The position numbers were made by a program, and so were the translations under genes. Shown piece after piece: positions 25,101 through 40,100 of a stretch of DNA of 64,000 bases (its first letter is position 1; each line of letters starts with the position of its first letter). The DNA is from Tachypleus tridentatus (taxonomy: Eukaryota > Arthropoda > Merostomata > Xiphosura > Limulidae): NCBI RefSeq assembly GCF_004210375.1, contig NC_134837.1:164775310-164839309 (forward strand), written 5' to 3'. Below the pieces are notes generated by a model. It did no database searches. It saw only the letters and a program-made list of their open reading frames with translations, and was not told the origin of the DNA.

Positions 25101-28100
25101 TGGAACTGAAAATGGCCCTTCATCGGTCTGGCAGTACATCTGTTGGACCTGATGATGCACACTATGACATGCTGTGCTGTCTCTCTCCTGCTTCTCTTGA
25201 TATTCTTCTACTTGTTTTTAACTGGATCTGGCAGGAGAATGTTTTTCCTGATGCCTGGCACTAGGCTATTACCTTACCCTTCTCTAACCTTGGAAAGATC
25301 CCAAGATTCCTTCACACTACCGTCCAATTGCTTTGACGAGCTGTCTCTGTAAGACCTTAGAGAGGATGGTTAATGCTTGTCTTGTTTGGTTCCTCGAATC
25401 AAACAACTTTCTCTCGCCCACCCAGTGTGGGTTCCGACGACAGCACTCCACCACAGACCACCTAATTCGTCTGGAAACATCGATCAGAGAAGGCTTATGA
25501 CACAACATGGAGGTATGGCATTTTGCGAGACCTCCATACATATGGGTTATGTGGCCATTTACCTATGTTTATTAAAAATTTTTTAATGGACAGGAGATTC
25601 CAAGTTCGTGTGGTTTCGACACTTTCCCATTCTTTTGTACAGGAACTTGGGGCCACTCAGGGCTGTGTTTTGAGTGTCACATTTTTCATTATAAAGATAA
25701 ATGCCATCACTGAACAACTTTTTCTCACTCTAGCAAACGGGCTCTATGTTGACAACTTTCACATCTTGTGTCAGTCATCGAATATGAGATATCGTGAGCG
25801 GCAACTACAAACTGCCCTCAATCGTGTACTGAAGTGGACTATGGCGATTGGCTTTAATTTTTCTCTCTGTAAAACCGTTTGCATGCACTTTTGCCACCAA
25901 CAGGGTATCCACCCTTATCCTGAACTCCATATCAGTGAAGTTTCGCTGCCAATGGTCCCTGAGACCAAGTTCTTGGGGCTTATCTTTGACCGTAAGCTGA
26001 TCTTTATACCACACTTAAAGCAGCTATGGGTCAAGTGCACAAGAGCGCTGAACATTCTTTGTGTCCTCTTTACTGCCAGTTTGGGAGTAGATTGATGTTC
26101 TATGTTAAAGATATATCGTGCTCTTATTTGTTCAAAATTCGACTATGGACCAATGATCTATGGCTCTGCCAGATCCTCGGCCTTAAAGATGCTGGACCCC
26201 ATTCATCATCAAGATCTTCGACTCTGCACTGGGGCTTTCTGCACCTCATCAATTCAGAGCTTATATGTGGAATCTCACAAACCTTCTCTGCACCTTTGCC
26301 GTTTGCAACTGTCTTTGCTGTATTCTTCGAAACTTCGCTCCTTACCACAGCATCCCACTTGGGGATGTGTATTCCTTCCTCAGTGGGCCTTACTTTTTCA
26401 AAACAGACAATCTGCGATTACTCCTTTTGGTCTTTGCATCCATGCACAATTGGATGAATTAGGTCTGTCCTTGGAAAGAATTGCAGAATCCACTGGTCAG
26501 CCCATCCCCCCCCCCCCATGGCTTATTACAGTCCCCAAATGTGACCTTTCTTTAAGTCATCTGAAAAAGGCAGATACTCCCGATTGGAAGTACCGTCTTT
26601 TATTTAATGAACATCTTTCGAACACCCTTTCTATTCCAATTTATACGAATGGTTCAAAATCAGATGACTCTGTGGGCTCTGCCATGGTTTGTTGCAGTTC
26701 GGTGCTTGCGTGCAGAATCCCCTCTACAGCTTCTATGTTCACTGCTGAACTGTATGCCATATCTCTTGCCCTGGATCATATTGAAGCTGAGCAGTACTCC
26801 GACTGCACTATTTATACTGACTCCCTTGGAATCACTTCACCTTGGCTCACACCCTGTTCTCGCTGATATTCAAAACCGACTGGCCCATTTCTCATTAACA
26901 TCTACTTCTATCCAGTTTTTCTGGATACCAGGCCACGTTGGTATTCGTGGGAATGTGCTTGCAGACATGGCAGCTAAATCTATCTGCTCTGGCACTATCA
27001 TCACTGTGCCTCTTACGTACATGGACTATGGTCCTGTATTCTAGGCTCGGCTCCGTGTCAGCTGACAGTCCACTTGGAGTGAACAACATGACAACAAGCT
27101 TTTCTGAATAAAATCCTATATTGGGCTTTGGCCGTCTAGCTTCCGTAAGGTTCGGAAGGAGGAAGTTGTTCTAAATAGACTACGCATTGGTCACAGTTTT
27201 TTAATTCATCGTTTTGTTTTATCTGGAACTGATGCACCAGTCTGTAGTTTGTGTAACACTCAAATCACTGTAGGCCACATTTTACTTACCTGCCATCGTT
27301 ACGACTCTCAACGAAGGCACTATTTTAAACGTGTTCTGTCCCAGGGTTTGTCTTTGACATTGGACAGTGTTACTGGTGATGGTGACACTGTCCACCTTGA
27401 TAAAGTTTTTAGTTCTTTAATGGCCATTAATCTTTTTAACCTCATTTAAATGTTTGACATTTATTCATTACACCATTTTAATGGTGGTCCCTTTTCAGTC
27501 TCAATCTCTCTAGTTCAATTTGACATTGTAAAATGGCCAGAACATTAAATAACTCGACACCAGGACTGGAAAGGCCAACTTCAGGTGATTAATGCTGCTG
27601 TTTGAACTACCCATTAGTTGTCCTGGCGAGTTGTTATTACACTTTTGTTGCATGTCATTTAACACTTTTATTACTTTACCTTTTAGTACTGGCCATTATG
27701 ACACATAACCCGGAACCAGGACTGGAAAGACCAAGTTCAGGTGACTGACGGTGGTTCTTGTACTTACCTGTTAGTTTTCCTGGCGTGCTATGATCATTAA
27801 CATTCTGCTACAGGAAGTCCTTTACAACTTTGTAGACTGGATGTTAACATTGGTTTTATGCCATTTTATGTTTTGTTTATATCTTTGTTTCCTTTTACAA
27901 ATTTTACTACATTTACTTCACTTTTACCTTTTTTACAGGACATTCGGTTACTTTTTATTATGATTTTGTTATATGTCTTTTAACACTTTTCTTATTTTAC
28001 CTTTTGATAATGGCTGTTATGACAACATAACCCAGAACCAGGACTAGAAAGGCCAAGTTCAGGTGACTGATGGTGGTTCTTGTACTTACTTGTTAGTCTT

Positions 28101-31100
28101 CCTGGTGGGTTATGATCATTACCATTTTGCTAGAGAAAGTCCTTTACAACTTCTCTTACTCTGCTTTCTCTCTTCGTATTGTAGACTAGGTGTCAACATT
28201 GGTTTTATACTTTTTCTGTTTTTCAATGATGTTTTGTTTTACCTTTATTCCCTTTTTTACCTTTTTATTGGACGTTTGGCACAGATAGCTTAGCTGCGTT
28301 GTGCCATAAAACACTAAATCAATCAATCAACTTTTCCACTAGAACCCAGTCAAGATTCACTTTGCAGTAGCCAATTTTATATTCTTGGATGATGTAACAT
28401 GAGTGCACATGTGCCGTGTCATTGCAACTTCTGTAATGTTAGTCACTCATGACTGAAAGGTTAATAAAATAAAAGTAATAAAGGCATATGATTTACAATA
28501 TTATGAGAGTTTGAGGTATTTAGACTAAATATTTGTGCTTTTGTGTTATAATTTGTTGTCATTTTAAGAGGACAGAAGCATAATTTTTGTCTATTTCCTT
28601 ATTTTCTTCTGGTGGTCACAAAGTTGGTCAAATCGAATAAATCTGAACAGAGGAACAATACTGAAAATTACAGTATAAAGTTTTTCTAAAAGGACATTTG
28701 ATAATTGTTTACAGCCTATACAGATTATATTTCTGAAATATGAAAGTTTTCTGGTTCATAAAAGTATTTTTTATCTTAAAATCAAAATTACTCTGCATTT
28801 TGGGTAATTAGCATTCCAAAAAGAAAACAAAAATACATTATAAAAACATTACTTTAAAAAATCTTATCTTTTGCATATGGATGTCTTGTAATGCTTACTG
28901 TATTAAAAGTTATAGCATGAAAACTATAACAAGCATGAAATGGTTATGAGTTTGGTCTGTGGGATGTAGCCTGTGGTGAAAGAATTAAATAACTAAAATG
29001 TTAAATACTTGAATTCTACAATTCTCATGGTAATGTACTTTTATGGCTATGAATGTTAAAAAAATAAAATAAAAAACAGTTCACTGGTATGAGCAGAAAT
29101 ATAAGGTTTCTGTCCATATTCAGTGTCACTATCAGCATAGTTGGGAGATGCTTAACTGAAACTGTTTGTTTAATTAGCAAGTTAAGTATACTTTATTAAA
29201 GAAATAATTTATTATTGTTTCTCCATTATTTTTATATTAATCTTTATCCTTTTATATAACAAAGTGAGAGTGTTTTTCTGAGATTTGGAGTAAATATTGA
29301 AATACTGTGTAACATGCAAACTTTCATTTAATAATTGTAAACATTTTTGAGTACATAGAGGATTATGCAGAGATAACCAGTTTGCTTCATACATATTAAT
29401 ATTGCATCATGAATTTGGAAGGTGAAGTTGTAGTCTGCTAAGTCATTGTTAGGCAGTATTATTGATGGTAGAATTTTTTAACATCTGTGACATACATTAA
29501 CATAAACTTCAACCATTCTGGCAAGTATAAAAGTACATAACAAAAGCAAATATTTTGTGTAAATAGCAGGCTTAATTTAGACCAATCTTTTTACAAAATT
29601 TAGAGTTGCTATAACCACCTTACTATTCATTAAGCAGAAATAATAACCAGTTGAGGTGTTGGGCAAAAACAACAGGAGAATAACTAATTGATTGAACTTG
29701 CACAGTGCTTAGTATAAATTTTATTATATGATAAATTTTTATTTTAGTTTGGTATTATAGTTTATGGCAATTTCATTATTAGTTCATCATCACAAAAACA
29801 GATTGGCTTCCTAACATTTACTATTGCAATTTTGGAAATGTTGTATGTGAAAGTTTAGATAAGTTTATGCCAGTGCAAATATTTATAGGTATGACATTTA
29901 ATATTGGTTACATTCTCACTTTTGAGAGCTGAATTTCATATCCTGAATGTTAGAGAATTATACAAGACAGTGGTACTCATGTAAAGGACACTAAAAATTA
30001 AGTATCATTGAATTGCAGTAGTGAACAAATTTAATTTTTAATTGATGTTTGATTTTATAGTAATTGAAATACTTCATCCATAATATTCTCTATGGTTTTA
30101 GATAATTTGTAGACCCAGTGATTTTTATTTCAGACTCCACCTGCATGACATTGTATCACTGTTGATAGCAAATTTAAAATACACAATTTAAGTTGACCAT
30201 AATGGAAGAAATATTAAGACTAGGAAGGTAAGGTATGGGAATAATTTCCATATCTTTAAATGCATGATTTTTCATTTTATAGTAGTTAGGTTTATGTTTC
30301 ACATTCTTTTTTCCTTTTTTTATACTTGAACTGTCCAGGGTATCTGAATTAGAGAAATGCTTGCAGTTAATTTGTTTTTTTTTTATTTTAGTGTCATTTG
30401 AAAAGTTGAAAATGTGACTGCTTAAAGAGTTTTTAATCACTCATGTAAATAATGTGTAGCCTCACTACTCCTTTTTTGTAGCCACATAAAATGTCAATTT
30501 TTCATCATTGTGTTCTACATTCAATCATCCAGCTAATCTGTTATGTAATTTTTTAATTTTTCTGTCTTAACAAAGACTTTGTGATATTCTGTATATACAT
30601 AAGAAACAACAACAAAAAAACAGCTACTGCCAGGTTTTGAAGTTTTACTTGACTGTATGTTTGAATTTTATGTCCATTTCTTCAGTCTTTCAATTTAAAA
30701 TAAATTTTGCATTCTTTAAAATAAAATTACTATTTAATAGTTACCTTCACCTTTGAAATTTACTTAACTTCAATGTGTTTATATCTTCACAGAGTTGTGT
30801 GTTGTCTCATTTCAGTTGTTTATGATTTAATAAAGTATATTTTTTTAAAAAATGGAAGAAATAAACATTGCTTCTAAGTGCATATTTTTTCACTTAGATA
30901 AGAAATGCATGTATAATCACAAGAGGCTGTTTTTATTACCTCAGTTGACATTAATCTTATCTAGTGGTTTGCTCATCAAAGTCAACTCAGATTAATACAT
31001 AGATTGTTTTGAAGAATAATGCATATTGTAGTATATTTTTCTCTTTCATTGTGTAGGTGCGTAGTATTAGACTTGTCAGAGACAGAGAAACAGACAGATT

Positions 31101-34100
31101 CAAAGGTGAAAAGATTTGGAATACATTTCATTATATGGAGAAATTCTGCATACACTTATTAGCTATTGAAATTTTTACTGAGTTACTACTTTCTAACTTC
31201 TTTAACATTATATTTTGGTACAGTAATAATAATTATTGTTCAAATTGCCATCTAGTTGTTTTTATTACAAATTTGTTGAATAAGTAGTTGCTATAATGTC
31301 TGGTATGATCACTTGTAAATAATTTGGCTTTACAGTAAAGAAACTGACTAAATGCAAATGCCTTAAAACCAAAATTATCGACTGTATTGATCAAATGGAT
31401 GTACATATACTATAGATTTATTTTATATTTGTTACCACTATAAATGATGACCCAATAAAACTAAATGAAATTCAGTTTTTCAAATTTCTAACTGTTTAGA
31501 TGTTATTGCACAGTTGAGAGAATTATATCTAATGTTCATTTGTTTATTTCTTAGGTTATTGTTATGTTGAATTTGATGATCTTGAATCTTTGAAGTCAGC
31601 TTTAGAATTAAATGGAGCAGTAAGTATGTTTTCACAATTGGTAATTCTGATTGTTTTCTAAATTTATCAAATTAGGGACCAACAGATTATAGGCTTATCT
31701 TTTGCTAGTAGTTAATTTATGACTTGCAAACTCTTAATTAAAGTGAAATGTATTGTTTAGGCAAATCAGTAGATAGCAAGCTATTAACATTAAACTGCTT
31801 AGCTCAATAACATTACTTTATAGATAACTATAACTACAGTGTCATGGTATAACCTCATGACTAGGAGAATGCTTTATTGTTCTTTCATTAAAGCATTTTC
31901 AAGCTTATTTGGTGTATGTGTTGTGGCTGAATTAGACATAAAAACTAATCTTGAAGCCAGTTCTAACGATATTCTATATGATTAAGAATTTGTGAAAATG
32001 GTAACCATTTCATTCGCCAAATAGTTTTGTGTTTTACATTAATGATAAATGCTTGGTAGATGTGAGCATTATTGTTCATCAATAAAATTCAAGTTCAGTG
32101 ATACCAGCTTTTGATGGTTATATTTCAGTTCTGCGATACACACCATTTAAATCAGTATTTCTTGTGATGCACATATTCAGGGCCTAAGTTCAAATGTAAT
32201 ATATGAAAGGCTGAAATTATTGGTCATAATATTCATGTGATGTATTCAGGTTTCTAATACAGTAAATTCTGTAATATTATTTTTAACTACAAAGAAGATT
32301 AATTTATTCTTTTATCTTGGTCTGGCTTTATGTACAAGCCATGATCTTTTACTATGAAATTTATTATGAATGTGTGTCAATAAATTTTGAATGAAAAGTT
32401 AGTTTATAATTCAAATTCTAAACAAACTAAAAGATTCTTAGATTTCATTTTTTTTTAATGTCATGAGATTCACCTGAGCTCCAATTTCTGCCTTTCAGAA
32501 TTTTGTAACATCAAAAATGGAATGATGTAGCCAACAAGTTAGAGGCACAAATTTCATAATTACAGATAGGAACCTAAACTGTGATCTTTGTGATTTGCTG
32601 AGACAAATTTGTCAAACCCACCAGAAAAGTCTTTCTCTCTTCTTTCTGGCTTTTAAGATTTCACATCCTGTATTTCGGAAATTTCCATTTGTCATTCCAT
32701 GTCAACTCACCTGGAGAAAATAATTTTTCCCAGTTCATATCGTAGATTTTCTTGAAAAAAATTGTAGCAAAACCTTCATTTTGTTTTATTCAGCCATGCA
32801 AAATCCTAAAGCTCTACTGCATAACTGAATAAATCAAAATGAAGTTCTTGCTTAATTTTTAAAGGAAATCCAAGACATGAACTGCAAAGCCCTAGCTGAG
32901 TTTATTTATTGCTGATAGAGAAAACCTAGGTTTTAATGTTTAAGCTAATGTATCATATTACAGTAAAACTTGTCTAAAGTGGAATTGCACGGTACTGAGT
33001 AAAAGTTCTGGCTAAAGCAGATTTTCTGAATTAGACATAGTGAACATGCATTTCCTTAATGATATATAATTTTCGAGCAGGACATTGTACTTGCTTGACT
33101 CAAGGTAAGACGTTTGTGAATGAAGTTATTATTATGTTTATGCTATATTTATTAGAACAAGAACAAAAATAGACATTCAAAATATACACAGGTACACAAA
33201 ATCTTAACTTTATTTGAAGAAAGTGTTCAGTTTCAACTTTTTTTTTTTAACGAGCTTTCTCATGCACTTAAAAGAAAATGCCAATTTTATGGCTTTTTAA
33301 TGAAGTTCGTTTTCCCCCTTCATTTTTGCATACAATTTAATAGGATAAGTATAACAACACTTGTAATGAAGTAGGAATTTTTATTTCCTCACTTTTTTTT
33401 CCAATTTGTTTATCTTATGAACCTCTTGCACTGCAATTATATTATAGATTTTAAATCAGTTTCATCAATTTCTGTTAAAACATTCTTGTCAACATTCACA
33501 AAACTTTCCATGTTCACAGAATCATCTGCATCAATCTTTTCAATCAGAGTTTGGATTTCACTGGAATCATCATAACAAACAACTTCTCCACAATCTCTGC
33601 CATTATCAAGAATAAATCCACAGTTTTGAAAGTACTTTATTATACATTCATCTTTTATGCATTTGATTGAATGACTTAAAAATGCAATTCCATCTAACAC
33701 ATCAATTTTCATGGTCATTTTACATGCTTTTTTACCCATGTGTGCAATAATTTGCTGAAGCATCAATTTTCTGTATTTCCGTTTTATACACTGTATAATT
33801 CCATTATCTAGTGGCTGTAGAACCGATGTTGTACAGTTGTACATGGAGGTAGAAAGACTAAATGAACGTTTGAAAGTTAAATTTTGGGTGACAAGTTGCA
33901 TTATCTAGGAAAAGTAGAGTATTCCTATTTTCTTGTTTCATTTTTTTGTTTAATTTGTTAAAAAATTTCTTGAATATAGCACTTGAAATCAATGCTTTAT
34001 TATTCACTTTCCATTCCACAGGAAGTTGATTCTTCCTTAAATTTTTGAAATGGTGCAGATTTTCACTTTTACCTGTTACCCATGGTAAATTTTCCCTAAA

Positions 34101-37100
34101 TTTTAAAATTAGGGAAAATAGGGATTTATATTTTTTTGTGAGAATTATTTAAAGAATAGAATTTTGCACTTAAAAGACAAATATATTTCTAGAAATCATG
34201 AATCTAATTTAACTGCAAAAATAATGATGACAGAAAAAAGAACAACATATTTAACCAATACTTACTGTAACAAAATGTCAGAGAATTTATTAATATTTAT
34301 AGAAATTATTAATTAAATGAGAAATTAATATTTAATTAAAAACATTTATTCTGCCATACTCAGGTTCTAATTCTACTTGTTGATAGTTGAGGTAGGTGAA
34401 AGATAGTTTTCTGTCTGCATTATGCAGGTTTTGCCATATAGAGGTTCTTCTGTAAGAGAAATCTTAAAATAATGCTGATATTTCCACCTTGTACAGGTTT
34501 CCGCTCTATGCAGTTTTCGGCCTCGATAGGTTTTACTGTACACTGTTTTCTGTACTGAAGATCCTCAGTCATGTGTCCATTTCAAACTTTATTCTCTCAG
34601 GAAAGCCAGTGAAAAGCTTAGCTGAATTTTTAATGGCTCTTGTCGCATAGGTTAGATAGACAAAAATATTGTTATAAATATGGGACATATTCTACTTTTA
34701 TGCATGTGATTATCTGTTCTTTGATGCATTATTTCCTTAAATAAAAATTTATTTAGTACAAAACTACCGGTAGTATATAAAGTAGGGTTAAGCATCATGG
34801 ATACTTAAAGGCATAGAAAAGATAACCCAGGTACATACTTTATTTTAAAAGTAACTCAAATGTAAAAATTGGAAAAATTTTGGATCAGGTGAGGTCAAAT
34901 AAAAATGAGGATAATGTTTTGTGAGATATACTACAGTAGCTTGGGGATGGTCACTGTATTATGTTATTTGATTCCACACTGTGAGCTGTATGTTTGGAAT
35001 GCCATATACAACTTACATGGTGTGAATATTAATTCAACATGATTCAAGAGGCAATGAGTTTAAACTTGTTTTAGGATAAAAAATGTTTCATGTTGTCATT
35101 TGAAATCCTAGAGAAAAAAGGTTAATTTAGATTTCTTTCTTTTTTGTTGGTGGTTCCAAAGTCTGTCAGTTTGACCAACCTTGTATAGAGTTAGGGAAGA
35201 GAAAATAATGGATGAAGTACTTTGTGAGCTTGTCAGTTATTTAAAGGTGATAATGTGGTCATATCTTTTTACATACCACAAATGCTTGTGTGTGAAACTG
35301 AAAAGCATTAAGTAATGGAAAATAATCACAACTGCCTCACTGTTGATCAAGCTGCTGAACTTGTTTCTGTGCTCTGTAAAATATGGACTTGGAGGATGGA
35401 GGTATAAAGAAAAGGCAGCAGCACTGGTTGAGAGTGAAATATGAAATTTATAGTTTTGTAACTGTGAGAAGTAAGACTCGAACTAGCAAATATTAATAAG
35501 AAGAAAGTAGTGAAAATGATATATCAAATCAGTGAAGACAGTGACAGTATAATAGAGCAAGATGAAAGTAGTGACATTATTATAGTGACTGTTAGTGGTT
35601 TAAATCAATTTATTTTTATTAAGATTGTTCAGAAAAACTAGAATGTACAATGTGACAACCACAGAGTACTGTGGAACAGTATTTTTAAAAATCCATGGGT
35701 TATGACATGAAATTGAGTTCTCAGAATGTGTGAAAGGGTCAGAGATAGACTTTGAAAATAAATAATTATCCATTTACCTACTGTTTAGTGATCCAGTTGT
35801 TTTTTAAACACTGAGACTATTTACTGAGTTTAAACTAAAAAAATGTTGAGAAGTACTACTTTAGAAAAAAGGAATAAAGAAAATTTATCATAACTGTGTT
35901 TACACCTTAATTTTATGTAAAACACAGTTCCTCAACAAAAAGTTATTGGTTCTGAGTGTGTATTTAATGTTCAAATTATTTCATACTAGTAGAATTGTTT
36001 TGGTATTGTTCTGTTAAATATTCAATACAAGTTTCAAATTTTGAATAAAACAGTTGTGGAGAACATACTGAGAAATTAACGTATTTAACCAATTTGTAAT
36101 AGCTTAAATCCTGGTCTATGACTTTGAGGTTTCATTTGTTAACTCATTTCTTACCCAATCCAATGTCTAAATCTTAAAAGCATGAACCCTGATGGAAATA
36201 ATCATTTATAACAAAACAACTAAAATTGGAAGAAAATTTTTGTTATGACTGTAAGAGACTACTGACAATAGTTCTTGCCAGTTTAGTGAATTCAACAGAT
36301 CGTTTTTTTCCATAGTAGGAAAAACTTTATTCATAGTTGATACTCACTAGATAAAGGCTCCTATAATATCTGATAAGCTAGTATTATTGTAATTATAACT
36401 ATTCTCAACTGTCAAAGAGTTTTTTTCATGGTAAAACTAATTACATTACATTTAGAATATTTCTGTTTATTTGATATATTTGTTGTATTAAAATATTATT
36501 CTGATCAAAAGAAAGTGAACTATGTAGATTCAGAACTAATATAATTAAAAGTTAAAGAAGCCAATATTTGCAGGCATTTACAACATATCAATGCCACACA
36601 ATCTAAACAAGGCACATTTTGTCATCAGAAAAGTTATGAAAAGCACAGAACAAGTTCAAAAGTTTTGTTTATGAATGCTGTCTGTAGAAAGGTATCTTTA
36701 TACCAAATTCCATGCAAATTTGATCCAAACAAGGCTAAGTAGCTGACCAAAATTCCCTAAAGCTATGGGGTTATTTAACCATTTGATATCTGTACAATGA
36801 TAAAAAGTGGGTATAACCTATGCTTTGTATGTAAAGAGGTTAAAATACAACTGAGGAAGTGATGAAACTCCCTATAATATGTGTTTTTTTGGGACAAATC
36901 CACCATTCTTGTATGTCAAGGTTCTGGGCACATTAAAATTTATATTTTGCCTATTTTCTTCTTGATTTACTCCCCCATTCCACCACTGCAGAACTGCATT
37001 GTGTTAATTGTAATGGTCGACATCCTTCTTATTTTACTTCTTGCCCTAAATGGGTGGAAAAGAAAGACGTACAACATCTCAAGACAGTTCATAATATTAC

Positions 37101-40100
37101 TTACCCAGAGGCTTGAAAATTACTATTCCCAATTTCTCCGACTTATGCTGCTGTTATCCATTTCACAACTACAGTAGGAGTCCAGACAGATCTTTCTGTG
37201 CCTCTTACAGAATCCTTAACAGCGCATCTTAATCTAGTACCCAACTTCAACTTGTTTAAGCCCAGTTGTTTCCATAGGGTCTTTCTCTTTTAACACCCCA
37301 AAAATTAAACAACCCATTCGTTCACATTCTCAATCACTGGAACATATGTCTATGAACTCCGACCTGCCCACTTGATCCAGAACAGGATCACTAGAGAGTG
37401 ACTGACCCACATCCAGTAAAGAAAAAAGTGCAGTTGAGAGCAGACGGTCTCCATACCATATTCTCCTCCAAAATAAAGAAAAATGGCCATGCTAATCCAA
37501 TGGAACTGTCAAGGTTTTCAATCAGACGTGAATGACATCAAGGATTTGATTGGCTTCTATCATCCCAAATGTCTTTTTTTTACAGAAAACATTTTTAAAA
37601 CCTGCTAATACAGTCACAATTCAACAATACTCCTTATACCAAAATGACAGGTCATGTGTAGGACAAGGACATAGGTGAGTAGCACTGCTCATTGATCAAC
37701 ATGTGCCCACCTGGTCCTTGTCATTGAATATGTCATTGGAGGCTGTAGCCATCCTTATCTCCTTGGGTCGTACCATCACTGTTTGCTCTCTGTACTTTAC
37801 CCCAGGAAAAAGTTATCATCTCTCAGACTTTGATGCTCTCATTGAGCAACTGCCAACCCCCTTTTTAATTTTGGGGGATCTTAATGGGCATAATCCCCTC
37901 TGGGATTGTTCTAGTGTTGATTTGATAGGTCATGCTATAGAGCATATGCTCCTGAATCACAACCTGTCTTTATTCAATACTGGCTCTTACACTTATTTTC
38001 ATGCACCTAGTCAGTCATTTACTGCAATAGATCTTTCTATCTGCTCCCCTTTTCACTTTTTTTTCTTTTCTTTCGAAGTCAACATCAATCCATGGGGTAG
38101 TGATCATTTTCCTATCATATTAAGAGAGATTGGTTGTGGTCAGTGCCATCTTACTCATGTGCCTCAGTGGGAGTTGGACCAGGCCAACTGGCCCTCTTTC
38201 ACTGCTCTCTTGGAAATTGATCCTGCCATCTTATGTAAATCATCAACAGATGATCATGTAGCAGCAATAACTAACTGTATTGTCCAAGCAGCTTCTCAGT
38301 GGATCCCCAAAACCTCATCATCTTTCCCATAGCATCCCTGCCCTTGGTTGAACTCTGCTTGTTCTATAACAAGAAAAGCTCAGAAACATGCTTGGGATAA
38401 ATTTCATAGATATCCCACACTTACAAACTGCATTGGATTTCAGCAAGCCTGTGCACAGGCTTCGCAGAATTAGACGTCAAAGCCAGAAGGAATCTTGGAT
38501 TAAATATACCTCGAGCATTTTTTAACCACCAGTTCAAAAGTCATATTGGAAAAGATCCAGAAGGTGAGTGAATGGTATACTTCTGCTCCCCCTCTCTATC
38601 CTAATATTCAATGGTCATGAAGCTGCTGATGCTCAGAGCATTGCCAACACTTTTGGTGAATGTTTCTCTCATGTATATAGCTCTTCAAACTCATCCCCTT
38701 CCTCCTTAGCTATTAAAACATGAGTTGAACATCTGGCTCTTACCTTTTTGACTGATCATCCCTATGACTACAATTGCCCTCTTACACTGGTGGAACTCAA
38801 ACTTGTGCTTCATTGGTCTGGTAATACAGCAGTTGGACTTGATGATATACATTATGAGATGCTACACCACCTTTCTCCTGGCTATCTTTAACTGGATATG
38901 GCAGGAGAATGTCTTTCCTGATGCTTGGCACCAAGCTATTGTACTTCCTATTCTTAAACCTGGGAAGGATCCAAAGATTCCTTTGAATTACTGTCCCATT
39001 GCTTTGACGAGTTGTTTCAGTAAGACATTAGAGAGGATGATTAATGCTTGTCTTGTTTGGTTCCTTGAATCAAACAACCTTTTCTCACCCACTCAGTGTG
39101 GGTTCAGAAGACAACGCTCCAAGATAGACCACTTAATTTGCCTTGAAACATCAGTCAGAGAAGCCTTTTTTTGTTTCTATATTTTTTGATCTAAAGAAAG
39201 TTTATGATACAACATGAAGATATGGCATCTTGCGAGAGCTTCATTCATATGGATTGCATGGCAATTTGCCATTTTTTTTTTAGCATTTTTTAATGAACCA
39301 CCAATTCCAGGTTTGTGTGGGCTCAACACTTTCTTCTTTTCTTCCCACAGGTACTTGGAGTCCTTCAGGGCTGTGTTCTGAGTGTCACCTTTTTCATTAT
39401 AAAGATTAATGCCATCAGTGAACAGCTACCCCCCTCCAGTTGCAAATGGTCTTTTCATTGATGACTTTCACATCTCATGTCAATCATCAAACATAAGGTT
39501 TATTGAGCAACAGCTACAAACTGTAATCTATCGTATACTTGAGTGGGCCACAGCAAATGGCTTTCAACTTTTGCTCTCTCCAAAACTGTTTGTGTACATT
39601 TCTGCTGCCAACAGGGTATTCATCCTGATCCAGAACTTTGTATTCATGATGCTGTATTTTCTGTCATCCCTGAGGCAAAGTTCTTGGGTCTTATATTTGA
39701 CTGTAAATTAAACTTTATTTCCCATATATCAAGCAATATCGTGTCAAATGTATAAGAGAACTGAACATTCTCGTTGTCCTCTCTTCCACCTCTTGGAGAG
39801 CGGATCAAGGCTCCATGCATAAAATTTATTGTGCCCTTATCCTATCCAAACTTGACTATCGGTCTATGGTTTATGGTTCTGCCAGAACCTGAGCACTGAA
39901 AATGTTGGATACTATCCACCATCAGGGGCTTCGGATTTGCACTGGGACCTTTCGTACCTCTCCAGTCCAAAGTTTATATGTGGAGTCCCATGAACCCCCT
40001 CTGTATATTTGCCATTTGCAACTGTCTCTTATGCATGCTTTTAAACTTTGCTCTTTACCACAGCATCCTACTTGGGGTTGTGTTTTCCATCCTCAGTGGG

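Larger units (their letters stand above)
22148..28329 (+). mobile_element. I-like non-LTR retrotransposon (LINE) copy A, full length but dead
   Basis: The element has a 5'UTR, ORF1 with zinc knuckles, ORF2 with endonuclease, reverse transcriptase and RNase H, and a long 3'UTR ending in a stem-loop and (AATC)-type short repeats. It is flanked by a 12-base duplication with one mismatch (22136-22147 and 28330-28341), which fixes its ends to within a base or so. The APE-RT-RNase H order with a tandem-repeat tail fits the I superfamily; the exact clade needs a tree. In-frame stops and frameshifts in both ORFs make it non-autonomous. Related copies: 36985, 50574 and 55781. Confidence 0.9.

Noticed and set aside
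26505..26517. Run of C in LINE copy A as a regulatory or quadruplex site
   Set aside because: A single homopolymer run within the RNase H linker; sister copies have CCA-type sequence there, so it is probably slippage or an assembly artefact.
26102..26866. Longest plus-strand open frame (254 codons) as a host gene
   Set aside because: It is the RT-to-RNase H part of LINE copy A, with matching copies at B, C and D.
31106..31287. Exon 3 extended to the stop at 31285
   Set aside because: Splicing at 31106 to 31555 restores the RRM motif RNP1, which the extension destroys.
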